Origin: Brachypodium distachyon
Taxonomy: Eukaryota; Streptophyta; Magnoliopsida; Poales; Poaceae
Length of the DNA: 64,000 bases
Reading direction: 5' to 3'
Assembly: GCF_000005505.3 (NCBI RefSeq)
Contig: NC_016132.3
Location: forward strand, 48,188,914 to 48,252,913
Made by a program: the position numbers and the translations under genes. The notes beneath the pieces are model-generated. The model saw only the letters and a program-made list of their open reading frames with translations, had not been told where the DNA came from and did no database searches. Below are positions 36,062-47,449 of the stretch, in pieces. Positions within the stretch are counted from its first letter, which is position 1; each line of letters opens with the position of its first letter.

Positions 36062-37197
36062 AACTGTGTGCCTGTGTGTGGTCCCGATGAATCTGAAGTT
36101 ATTACCAGAGGCTAGCACGGCTCTACCACTTACCAGGGGTGGAAATGCGTATCGGGATCACCTAGCTTTTTATCAAACATCTTCATCTACTTTTTTTTTA
36201 TGACTTGCCATCCATTTTACTCGACAAAATTCAAAAATCGGCAAGCTTCAACCGGAGTATATGGCAACCGACAATTACAGTAAGAAATGGTCTCTCGAGA
36301 CTCTTTTTCCGTCACCGACCAGGTCCCCCATTCTTGTCAACGGCCAACAGTCTTAGCTGATATACCCAAGTATTCCAACGAAAATTCTGATCTACAAATA
36401 CTGCACATGACGCCGTCCCAGGCTCCCAGACGTTGAGCAATGACAAGTGCACTGCACTATTCTTCCTCAAGAATCCAGATTCCCGACCGAGACAATCCAA
36501 AAAATGCAACACCAAAACACGTCAAAACCGAGATGCGCACGGGCACCCGACAATAACAGTTATTGCAGGTTGAATGATGTTCTGAAACTTGAGAACTCCC
36601 TAGAATGAGCAGAAACCGAGCACATTATTGGACGTCTGCCCAAGGAACAAAAGAAGAGCCCCAGAGGCGAGTTGCACAAGGGAGCCTCGATCACTTCCAC
36701 GAGCCAAATCTGTTCCGACTCGACAGCGCAGTTAACCCGATCCTGACAAACTAGTTACTACAGGTTTCTCAGCTCAAAACCTTGCTGCCTTTCTCTCTCA
36801 CCAACAAGAGCCCAGGCCTATTTTTTAGCTAATGCAATGGTGTTTTATGAACAGAGGCAAACTTGATATTGTATTACCGAAGTTTAATAAAAAGGAAATC
36901 GAACACCACACACTTCTCAGCCAACAACAGACAAAGTGTTGCAGTCATAATCGATATCTCCAAACAAGACATGAATGCAAAACTTGCATAGGTGAGACAG
37001 AATGTGACCTGAGAAGTCCACGAAATCATCAACCTTTTGTCCTGAGTCCACCAGGGACAAAAATTGGCACCAAGCAATGAACCAAATCAGTTATATAAGC
37101 ACGGGGGCAGGTATTGGCGTCTCACACAGAGCCCAACAGACAGGTTTACATATAAACCATAGCTCCTTTACAAGCCATAAACAAGAGGCCGCGACTG

Positions 37198-40100
37198 ATG
37201 GAAAGCACTATGATAGTTAAGAGTGAGACTAACATCAATCCAAGGCTACCTGCTAACACGTTGACTGGAGCATCGGAAGTGAACCATGCAAGCAAAGTTA
37301 TCAAAAGGAGGCGAAGGGAGACAACTTCCATGGCCACAAGCAGAACCAATGGAAGCAACTTGGATAAGTCCACGGGAAGCACTACAATTAAAAGGAGTTC
37401 CAGATTCCGTGGAGTTAGCAGGTAACACCTGACAAATATTTACTCTCTTCTCACGTTGTTGCATTGTTTGATCTGTATGATCTCTTTAAGGCATTGTTTC
37501 AATGATACCTTCCCTTCATGCCGATTCTAACTTTCCAACAGGAAAAATTTATGTCTCAAATTGGTGTAACATGGTTAGGTTATTTGCAAATGATATTGAA
37601 AATGATGTTGGACCATTTGAGGGTTTCATAAGATGCTTGATATTTTGTATATGCGCAAGTGCTCATAAATGCAATCAGTTACGAGTTACCTGCATGGAAC
37701 ATATGCTCCTATGATCTAGTTAAGAAAACACTAGATGCAAAATGCTTGTAAGCAATACCTGTTAAAATATAAAGAAATAAATCCACTTTGCCTCCTGAAC
37801 TTATCGCAAAGTCCAAAAGATGAACCACAGATGCTATGTGCTAAATAATTTATCGCCAACTCAATCTGATAAACAGATCATATGCAGGCATAGATGGACA
37901 GGCCGTTTCGAAGCCCATTTGTGGGACAAGAACACTTGGAACCCAACACAGAGGAAGAAAGGGAAACAGGGTAGGTGCTCTAAAATTAGCTACCTCTTCT
38001 TCTGGTTGCTACATACATCATAATTTGAACATCACCAAGTAATGTTCTTCAATGAAAAAACAGTCTACTTAGGAGCATATGATGAGGAGGAGGCCGCTGC
38101 AATGGCTTATGACCTTGCTGCCCTAAAGTACTGGGGACCAACCACCTACACAAATTTTCCGGTATGAGTTTGCTGTAGTAAATATTTACTCTTTCCACTC
38201 ATGAATAGTTGTGAATCTTGAGTAACGTACTTAGGCACCGTGTTTCACTAGGCACTGATCTGAGCCATGAGCACCAATCAGCCAATCCTTTCAACCTTGG
38301 CACCAGCCTCTCTGCTCTCCAACCCCCCCCCCCCCCTCCCATCCCCCAGATAATCCTTCGCCGCCTCTTCTCCTGCAGTTTCTCGTCCTCCATCAACCGC
38401 CAAACCTCTACAACCCCTCCTTCTCCTGCTCGTTAGACATTGCCACTTCCTAAGCCCCCTCCTCCTCCGCCGCCGCCTCCTTGCCATCTGGTGAGGAGAG
38501 CTTGGTGGGAATTTTAATCAACCTCATCCAGCAAGGAAGAGCTCAAGTATGATAGCATCTTGACCGACCCAGTGACTGAAAAGGACAGAGACAACAGAAG
38601 CAACCAGACTGGGGCAGGAAGACCAAGTTACTGCCTGACCACCTAGACAATGCCTTTGACCCCCAGGATCCAGCTCACCGATTAGGAATGAATTGTCGCG
38701 AGACTGCATAAGCAAAGAATTTTCTATCCAATATGATAAAACAACCCTTGGTAACTAATCATGGTTATTTATGGCTACTTTGTGCAAGCAACTAGATAAT
38801 CTAGACTAAGTAATTAATCTAGAGAAAAGTATCTAAGCCCACCAAGTCAGGGATAATTAACGAGGCAAAATGGGAAATTGTGCATTGGGAGACATGAAGT
38901 GATATTGCACTTTCTCCAGGCTTTGAACTCTTTCATCAGATTCAACTAAATGAAGCGCAAAGCTCTTGCGTTTTCTCGAAAAAAGTTATAGCTGTGGACA
39001 AATAGCAGGTCAAAATTCAAGACAAGTATTCGACAACAGAGGTAGTACTAGTTGCTATCATATGGAGCTGAGAGTTCAGATGTTTAGCTGAGTAATTGCC
39101 TCATTGAACTGTGTGAAGATGAAAGTTCAGATGTTTAACTGAGTAATTGCATTATAGGAAAGTTCAGATGTTAACTGTTTATGGATGAACTAGTAGAACT
39201 GGTTGCTTGCTACAAAAAGCAGCAAAAATATTATAATAGACCAGCACAGTATGTTATGTCTATATGCATACTGAATAGTAATGTCACTTCATTCGGTATC
39301 TTACAGGTCATGAACTACGAGAAGGAACTGAAGATAATGGAAACACTCACAAAGGAAGAATATCTAGCTTCATTGAGGAGGTAAATATCTTTAGAACATT
39401 TCAAACTCTTCTGTATACTGTCTACTTACATATGCAAGATGTAATAAATCTACTAAATGCCAAATGAATACCAGAAAGAGCAGTGGTTTCTCAAGAGGTG
39501 TTTCTAAGTACAGAGGGGTTGCAAGGTAAATCAACAAAATTTGAGACAATATTCATAATTCATTGGTACTTCAGTAGTTCCAAAAGTATACCAACAAACT
39601 GAATAAGAATGCAAAGTTGCAGGCATCATCATAATGGAAGATGGGAAGCAAGAATAGGGAGGGTCTTTGGGAACAAGTACCTCTACCTTGGGACTTACAG
39701 TGAGTATATTAGTGAAGTTTCAATACTTCCTACCCAACAATTATATACAAAACTCACAGTGCTTATCAGTTTTGTAAAAAGATTAATCAGCACTTCATAA
39801 CTCAGGAACCTAACCCAATCACGTTTGAAAACTTTGCTACAGGCACAGAGCAAGAGGCTGCACGTGCCTATGACATTGCCGCAATAGAGTATAGAGGCAT
39901 AAATGCAGTTACCAATTTTGACCTCAGATCATACATCACATGGCTAAAGCCAAGCGTGTCGGACTCTTCAAATGTTGCAGGCCTTGCAATGCCAATTCCC
40001 ACGGAAAACCTATTCCCAAGAGACACACATATATTCTCTCAGCACAACCCTTTTATCCTAGATCATAACACAACACAAGGTAGTGAAGAGGCCACTATCT

Positions 40101-40414
40101 CTCCCAATTTCCCAAGGACAAGAGCCTCATCCACCGCACTCAGTCTGCTATTCAAGTCATCAATGTTCAGGCAATTAGTTGAAGAGAACTCAGATGCCAC
40201 CAACAAAATAAGAGGGAATGTCAGAGAGCCAGTTTCCAAACCAGAAGCTAATGAATATCATAGCTTTTTCCATGGAGGTACTCCAGACGTATTGTGCCTG
40301 TTCTCACCTACCGGAGTTTGCAGTAATAGCCTTGACTTTCAAGAGAGTATTCCATATAGTGGCAACCATGAGACTGTGACTTGGAATGGTCTTCCAAGCA
40401 TGCCAGAACAATGA
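37198..40414 (+). CDS. Double-AP2 domain transcription factor, WRI1-like subgroup
   Basis: Seven exons: 37198-37421, 37888-37970, 38064-38161, 39307-39380, 39475-39525, 39623-39699, 39843-40414, giving 392 residues. AP2 repeat 1 spans about residues 68-135 ([45 protein letters not shown]). The linker reads [28 protein letters not shown]2 repeat 2 spans about 170-235 ([39 protein letters not shown]). This linker and repeat pattern is that of the WRINKLED/ADAP-like AP2 subgroup of nuclear regulators; target genes are not shown by sequence. The Val-Tyr-Leu codons, a 9-base micro-exon in WRI1, are here the first nine bases of exon 3. The C-terminal region is unconserved. Its stop is 271 bases from the stop of the convergent zinc-knuckle gene. 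Confidence 0.93.
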
Positions 40415-40685
40415 TGGCTAACTGATGCACCAAATACAGAATACCATCTGAACTTAAAACCTGTTTGCCATATTTCGTTTCTTAACTTATACTGTAGTTT
40501 GTATATATCAGTTGACCTCGTGTACCAGGCATGTGATTATATCAAACTGGAAGCAGAAACAATTGCTTTCTGCAACTGCACTGACAGAACATGTTAACCA
40601 GTGATAAAACAGTGATTACTAATAGACGTTCCACATGATCACAAGGAAACTAGTTATATATTTTTCAGACCGCTCACAGTTTTCA

Positions 40686-43600
40686 TTATCCTAAGCTAGC
40701 ATTTCTTTTCGAGCATGTTCGTCTATTATGCCCCTTCTCTGAGCAGAAACTACATGAATAAATACCTGAATTAGGACGGTTGACTTTCTTCATCATACTG
40801 CCAGAAGCACCAACCTCCACCCCGCTGGGCCTGGGACAGTTCCGACGGTTGTGACCCTTTTCACCGCATTGGCTGCAGTGCCGAGGTTGCCGTTGATGCT
40901 CATTTTCTGACTCTGGCTTTCCACATGTTCGGCTATTATGTCCCTTTCCGCCACATAACCGACATCTGAACTGCACACTACCTGGAATTTTCCTCACTAT
41001 TGGGCAATAGAAGCTTCGGTGTCCTTCTTGTCCACATTTGCTGCAGTAAAATTTCACCCCTGCAAAGCATCGGGTGTCAAATAATGTTCAAATAAAAACA
41101 AGTTCTAATTTGGTGATAATTCAGACAAAAAGAAATGCCAATGAAATAAGACCATAGTGATTTTGGTACTACCACTTAAACTCAAAACAAAGAGCATATA
41201 GAAATGTACTAACTAATACGGGCAACATCCAGCTGGCTAAATAAAAGGGGATAAATAAATGTACTCCCTCTGATCCATAATAAGTGTCGCGGATTTAGTA
41301 CAAAGTTATACAAATTTGTACTAAATCCCCGACACTTATTATGGATTGGAGGGAGTACTGACTAAGAACATATGGACAACATCCAGCTGGCTAAAGAAAC
41401 AGCCAAACTGTGTAAATGGACATAAACTGAGCAATCTTACTTGAGTAAAAGAAAACTCACCTTTCATGGCAATGCTTCTCTTGAGCCGATTCTCAGGATC
41501 CATGAAGAATGCCCTTTGCTTTTCTGAAGCATGATTTCTTGCAGCAGCAGTGCCCTTTGTTCTCTTCAATTTAAAGCACAGAGGGTGAAATAGATGAATG
41601 TCAGCCAGCTCAACTACTCGTATTTGACAGAAACATACAGTTGCTAAAATTGTCAGGACATACTTACCTTGATTGCAGCAACTCTTTGAGCATGCAATTC
41701 AGGGTCTTGGTGTAAAATCTTCATGTGCTTAGTGAACAATCCTGTTTTAGCATTCAGACTCTGCAATTATTATTAAGCTTTTTAAAAGCCAAAAGCGACT
41801 ACCAGTAGCAACTTAAAATAAGACTAAAACACGGGTATATTTAAAGTTGAAGGTCAAGGAAAGACCCCGAATGCCGGCTACACCCACTGCAGCGGCACAA
41901 CTGGTGACATGACACACACGGGGCCTTTATTGTTAAATATAATCAGGAATATAGGGATCTAGTTATGTATTACAATTTACTGGATCATAAAACTATAGAA
42001 GTATGATACACCCAAAACATATGTGCGGCGGATAACTGGGATAGACCCAAAACATATGTGTGATGGATTGAATATGAACAGTGTTTATTGCTATGAAAAG
42101 TGTGTCATATACATCACTAACATCAACTGTATCAATAAACTAAAAACATTATGTGTCAAGGAGGCTATAACATGTACTTTTCAGCATGCAAGAAAGTGCC
42201 ACTTACTCTTAAAGATCGGCTAATCTTCATGGCAACTTCCGGGGACGGTGATGGATAAGTACGCTTTGATCTTTTGGGAGTGTTGATCTTTATCTCTAGT
42301 TTGTCGACTTCATCATCTTCCTTTACTTTCAAGGGAGAACTGCAGGGGGGAAGGGCAGCATTCTAACTCTGATGATCTAACATCACTTTCAACACCCTTG
42401 CAATAACCTAAGTATGTTGCATCCAATTTGAGATACAGTACTTTATGACTAAGAATCCGAAGGGGCTTTTATTCTTGCGATGTCAAAAGGCCATATCATC
42501 TATCTTTACTTTGTTTATCAGCAAAGGCAATTTTGTCTATACTTAAATGCTGATGGCGATGGGCAGCGAGCAATTTAAGTCATAATGGCTGGTTTAATCA
42601 AATCTTTACAGAGATTTGTTAACTGCTGAGTGCTGGCTACAAGGCACAAGGTGATACCTAGAGCAGATGCAAGGAAAAAACCTCACCTAGACCGAACTTT
42701 TTCCCATAGTTGTTCATCAATAGATTCTTGCCATATGACACATTCTCCACCGCACTGCATGCACATCTTAATACCCTAGAAATGCATAAAAATAAACTGA
42801 TAAGTGCAGGTACTTAAGATAATACTTTTCTTCTTTCAGGATGATTTAGAAAAGACCAGGAAGGGTCACCTTGCCATTGCACATGGGGCAGTCCAGACTG
42901 GATCGATCTATCCCACACTCCTTGCAAGGAGTGTATCCTCTACCCCTGCAGTTAGGGCAAGGCAACTCTCGATAGTATTGCCCATTTGGACCAACCCAGG
43001 ATCGCAGCTTCCCCCTTCCTCCAACATGGGCAGTATTCCTACAAACGGAAAATTACCCTTCTCAACATGTAGCAACAGCAGAAAAAACAAAATCTCCAAT
43101 TCTCCAAGTATTTGATGGTATCCAGTATCCACAACAAATGCCCAAACTCCTCCACAAGTTCAGTATTGCCCATGGACAAACTTTTACCTTCATTAAGATT
43201 TGCCTGCCAAGTTAGCTCTTAGCAGTATCACTGAAAGGATACAAACTACGCAACTCTCACTTGCAGAACATGTACCATGGCAACCAAAAGCCATTTAGCA
43301 CGTGGCTTTTCTTAGCAGAATTAAGCATTTGGATTGACGTGTGTTTGTTTAGTTAACCCTGAAGGAGTACAAACTCGTCATGGCTATTCGGGACTGTTCA
43401 CTGCTCACCACCTAACGCACGAGATCGAATGGAGCACACGCGGCCACGATGCAGATGAGAGCGCGAAACTGAAAGGGGACAACCGTACCGCGAGGGGTTG
43501 GGGTCGACATCTGGACCGAGGAGGTCGGCCAACGGGTCGTAGTGGAGCTGCAGCAATGGCCCCAAAACAAACAAACGGACGGATGGAATGGTCAGAACTT

Positions 43601-43806
43601 TTAACTGCGAGGGAACGGAAGGCACCGAAGCGAACGGGAGCAAAACGTACCGGCGGGCCGCCGCTATCGGCCGAGGAAGCGGCGGCGTGGCCCCCTCGGC
43701 GGAGCTGCGGCGCCGGCCGCGCCCGCGCTCGCGCCTGCTCCAGCCCCGGCGGCCTCCATCGGGCGGTGGACGGGGCCGCGCGGGCGTACTGAAGGCGCAG
43801 CAGCAT
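40686..43806 (-). CDS. Zinc-knuckle protein with CXXCXGXG-type zinc region, NUMOD3-like segments and four CCHC knuckles
   Basis: Well-supported exons: 43038-42870, 42775-42687, 42339-42207, 41760-41668, 41563-41461, 41059-40686. In order: a cysteine-rich region like the DnaJ zinc-binding module (CPNCRGRG, CKECG, CPMCNGKG, CMQCGGEC); a Lys-rich linker; two NUMOD3-like stretches (AKTGLFTKHMK, DPENRLKRSIAMKG); and four CX2CX4HX4C knuckles (CSKCGQEGHRSFYC, CRLCGGKGHNSRTC, CSQCGEKGHNRRNC, CSFCSEKGHNRRTC). The proposed first exon 43806-43651 starts with an Arg/Ala-rich, transit-peptide-like sequence and ends at donor GTACGT. It leaves phase 0, whereas exon 2 needs two carried-over bases. So exon 1, or a base within it, is uncertain. 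Binding to RNA or DNA and a plastid location are inferences; the exact function is unknown. Confidence 0.8.
41264..41355. mobile_element. Stowaway-like MITE in zinc-knuckle gene intron
   Basis: 92-bp palindromic element, CTCCCTCTGATCCATAATAA to TTATTATGGATTGGAGGGAG, flanked by TA on both sides. It lies in the last intron of the zinc-knuckle gene (between exons 41563-41461 and 41059-40686). Confidence 0.9.
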
Positions 43807-44602
43807 TCTGAGGGGAGAGAAGCCCGGTGGACTCGTTTGGGGAAGGCAGCGGTGGCGTAGCGCAGCGCCGCAGCCGTACGTGCGGGACTGCGGGTGCGTG
43901 GGGCCGCCGGGGGTTGGTTTGCCCGTGGCTTTTGTTGTGGCTGGCATTGCTCGTCAGTTTCATCGCTGCTGAGTCGAGAACCGCATATCACCAATCAGGA
44001 GAAGATTAAGATGCCTCTAAAAAATCATGCCCCTCGTCAGAGGCTCATATTATCACGGATTACAAAGCACGCGTCCTATGGTCAAGTGGTCAACACGGCA
44101 GCGTGAGATGCCGTGGCTGATACCGGGACCTGAAGCGTCGAGAAACCGTGCTAACCCGGCAGATCCTCGAGCTCCGGATTCGAGATTGACCTTTGAGTCC
44201 GGGATTCCGGAAGCATTTTTGCTGCACGCGGATGGTAGTCGTGTACGGCTCCCTCAAATGTACTCGGTATAAGTTTGCTTCAAAATGTTAGGTTACTTAT
44301 ATGTGAGTAACTTAGCCTTAGGTAGTAATATGCAATGCCACAGTGCGGTCACCTTTCTGCATCCTGACTTTCGCTACACCATGACCCTAGCCAAATGTCA
44401 TGTTGTAGTGTTCCTGAAGATCAACATTGGGGGTGCTTATTTTGCAGAGTTAAGAAAAAAGAGGATGGGGTTTCTGCATACATGACAAACATGCCTCGGT
44501 TGGTGAAGTTTGTTAGTTTTAGCCAACCTATTTGAGGCATTTATGTCGAGGCTGAAGCTTGTATATGTCCATTGCAAATTTCTTCTCATGTTGACATGGG
44601 TC

Positions 44603-45917
44603 CACTACTACAGAAAGGTTTATCAGTAACGATCGAAAAACAACATCAGTAACGGTCGGGGCAGCTGTTACTAACTTCCTGTTACTGATGATGGGTATCA
44701 TCAGTAACGGTCGCTCCAACCGTTACTAATGTGTACGTATCATGTCGTTCACAGCTTATGCACCCGCCACTGATAATATTTTCGAGATTTAAAAAAAAAA
44801 CAGGCCACGGGCCTGCAAATTTTGGTCGTCGATGAAACAAATCATGAATTTTGGTCATCGACGAAACAAATAACGAATCAGATTGATACACGGAAGAGAG
44901 AAAATGGACAAAAAATCACGAATCAGATTGATACATAGAAACAAATCACGAATTTGGCCGATGTCGGGGACGCCGGATCTCCATGGGCTGCCGATGGGAA
45001 CCTGCAATAGAGAAGAAATCGAGTGAGAGATAAGAACTCGAGAGAGAGAAAAGATAGAGAGGGGGAGAGAAATCAGAGAGATGAAGAGAGCGATACCAGT
45101 GGAGCCGGATCGGGCAGGGGTTGAGGTGGGCGTCGGGGCCGAGGGGGATCCGGCGGCGCGCGGGGTCGGGGGTGCCGGATCCGGCGGCTGATGGGGTCGG
45201 CGGCCGTTGGCGGTGCCGGATCGGGCGGGGGTCGAGGTGGGCGTCGGGGCTGAGGGGGATCCGGCGGCGCGCGGGGTCGGGGGTGCCGGATCCGGCGGCT
45301 GATGGGGTCGGCGGCCGTGGGCGGTGCCGGATCGGGCGGGGGTCGAGGTGGGCGTCGGAGCCGAGGGCGGATCCGGTGGCTCATGGGGTCGGCGACCGGC
45401 GGCAGTGTAAGAGCTCGAGGACGGCGGCCGGGGACGGCGCGCAAGGCCGGCCGGTGGCGGGGACAGCGCGGGAGCGAGCGGCCGGCACGAGGAAGAGGGA
45501 GACCAGCGGGCTACGGGGAGCTGGGGGCGCGCGCGAGTTAGGAGAGGTAGAGGGAGAAGAGGGGGCTCGGAAAGAGATAGAGGGGGAGTTGGAGACGGCG
45601 CTGAGATAAGGAGAGGGAGGAAGAGAGTATATATTTATACCGCCCACACAAATCCTAGAAAATGTTGGGCCGGTCCAATTAAGGAGATGGTTATGAGTGG
45701 CGGGCCTGGGTGAAAGGACCGCCACTAATGAGTGTTTGAGTGAATTTTCACTTTTTTCACACTGAACCATTAGTGACGGGCCGCCCACGCCCGTTACTGA
45801 TGAGTGCTCATCAGTGACGGGCCTTGCGGGCGTACCACGTCCGTCACTGATGTCAGTAACGGGCGCGCAAGGCTCGTCACTGATGACTCGTCACATATAC
45901 ACTGTTTTGTAGTAGTG
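44603..45917. mobile_element. Non-autonomous CACTA (En/Spm) element, 1.3 kb
   Basis: Starts CACTACTACAG and ends TTGTAGTAGTG, the inverted CACTA terminus. GTC is duplicated on both sides (44600-44602 and 45918-45920), the 3-bp duplication typical of CACTA elements. Both subterminal regions hold many direct and inverted copies of a CAGTAACGG/CAGTGACGGGC motif (for example near 44640, 44700, 45770, 45815, 45855), as expected for transposase-binding repeats. The centre is very GC-rich and contains a 111-bp tandem repeat. No transposase domain is present. Confidence 0.93.
45123..45405. repeat. 111-bp tandem repeat inside the CACTA element
   Basis: The landmark GAGGTGGGCGTCGG recurs at 45123, 45234 and 45345, an exact 111-base spacing. 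There are two full copies and a third that diverges after about 60 bases. Because 111 is a multiple of three, open frames on both strands show 37-residue repeats; these are most likely by-products of the repeat, not proteins. Confidence 0.88.
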
Positions 45918-47449
45918 GTCGTCTGATAATTAAAACAAATGGTGTGATTCTAAGGACAGCACTTCGAAGTAAACGGCATGCATGAATGCTACGGTCAAGG
46001 GAAGACGTGAACTTCCAAGATGCAAATTCATGTTGCCTACTCATTTCATGGATTTTGATGCTATGCATTTGTAGCCGAGTGTATAGTATAGTAATGGATG
46101 TTTTGGCCGCCAATGGTGCGATTATCGGTCAGGAAGCAAATTTTTTTTGGCACCCTGACTTTGTAAGAAACAGCCAAACTTTTTGTCCCCTTCATTTTTA
46201 CAAACTTTTTGTGATCCGAATGCCGTCTAAAATGTCGGAATGATAAATTGCCTACATGCAAACCATAACGACTTGGCGAAATGTCGTCAATTTTGGTTGT
46301 GCTTTGATTTCTACTGATTCTGCGACAATATTGGTGTGTCAACGTGTTTGCGATTTGAGATAACTTGACTACTAACTTATGTAACTAGGTGATTATCCGC
46401 GTGTTAGCGGAAAATTTTATTTGCGTATTTGCATTTGATGTTCGAATCAATGATGATCAAATGCAAAATAATATAAAAATCCTAGAACCAAACGACTTCA
46501 TTGTACAAAACGCTTATGCAACAAATTTGGAGAAATAAAAAAGAAGAATCTACGTAACCTGAATATTTGCAATTCTTATTAAAATATGGGTACTTGGTGA
46601 CATGTTTAGGTGAAAAGTGTTAAGTGCTAAAATTTTGAATTGTAGAAGGATAGTTGTCTGTGTGTTGCGTGATGTGCATGGTGTGAACACCTTGCATGTG
46701 TAATTTGCAAACATTAATCGCATCTTAGTGAGAATGTGGACGGTGAAGTCGACGATATGTGAACATAATGCATGTATAGCGTGCAAATATTAAATGTACG
46801 TCAGTGATGATCTAGATTACGTAGATGCACGTCCAAATCCATCGACGTTCTAACTTGTAAGGTTATTCAAAACCGAGAACATTCAACGCACTCATGACTT
46901 ACGTGCAGCCGCAATGCCTATCGCTGGGAACAAAAAAGTGTGGTCGACGATGCACCGCCAGACAATCTACTGCTCCGTAGCATCTTTTCCAGAGCGCCCA
47001 TCCAGGACAGGTCAAAGACATGTGGCCCCATGCTTCCGGCCCGGGGGCGCGCCCTTTTTCGGTCTTCGCTACTCCTCTCCGCCCGTTAATTAGCGGGCAC
47101 GTATCTACTGTAGTCACTACTAATCGGGGAGCCGTCCGCTTCGGGATTCCAAAATTAGCAATCAAGCTTCGGGAGGAGCTAAGCACTTTTCCCCTTTCCA
47201 AATCCACCTCGGCGGTGCGGCAACCAGGGCGATTTCCCACCGGCCATATCTCTCCCCTATGACGCGCGGGCCCGGGAAATAATCTCTGTTTTTGCGGCCC
47301 TGCCACGTAACCCAGCCCGTGGCGATCCTCCTTTTTTAAGCCATTTCTTCTGCCCCGTTCCAACCCATTTCGTTTTTTCCCTTCCGCTCCCGTCCCATCG
47401 TCCACACAGACACCGAGACACGAGCGTCGACAGAGAGAGCTACGGTGAC

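Larger units (their letters stand above)
33200..37197. other. Intergenic region between Rab and AP2 gene 5' ends
   Basis: Both flanking genes start outward from here, so it holds two promoters. 33200-33650 is GC-rich Rab leader/promoter. The middle carries the listed MITEs and two related TIR elements (34880-36061). 36100-37197 precedes the AP2 start and shows no recognisable gene. A poly-C run lies at about 34010-34020. Confidence 0.45.
43807..47449. other. Divergent promoter region between zinc-knuckle gene and AMY3, with CACTA insertion
   Basis: The two flanking genes are transcribed outward. A CACTA element occupies 44603-45917. 43995-44602 and 45921-46900 hold nothing I recognise. 46900-47449 becomes GC-rich towards the AMY3 start and should contain its promoter and leader; no confident TATA box was found. 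Confidence 0.5.

Noticed and set aside
45073..45788. Arg/Pro/Asp repeat proteins on both strands
   Set aside because: They are produced by the 111-bp tandem repeat inside the CACTA element, the period being a multiple of three.
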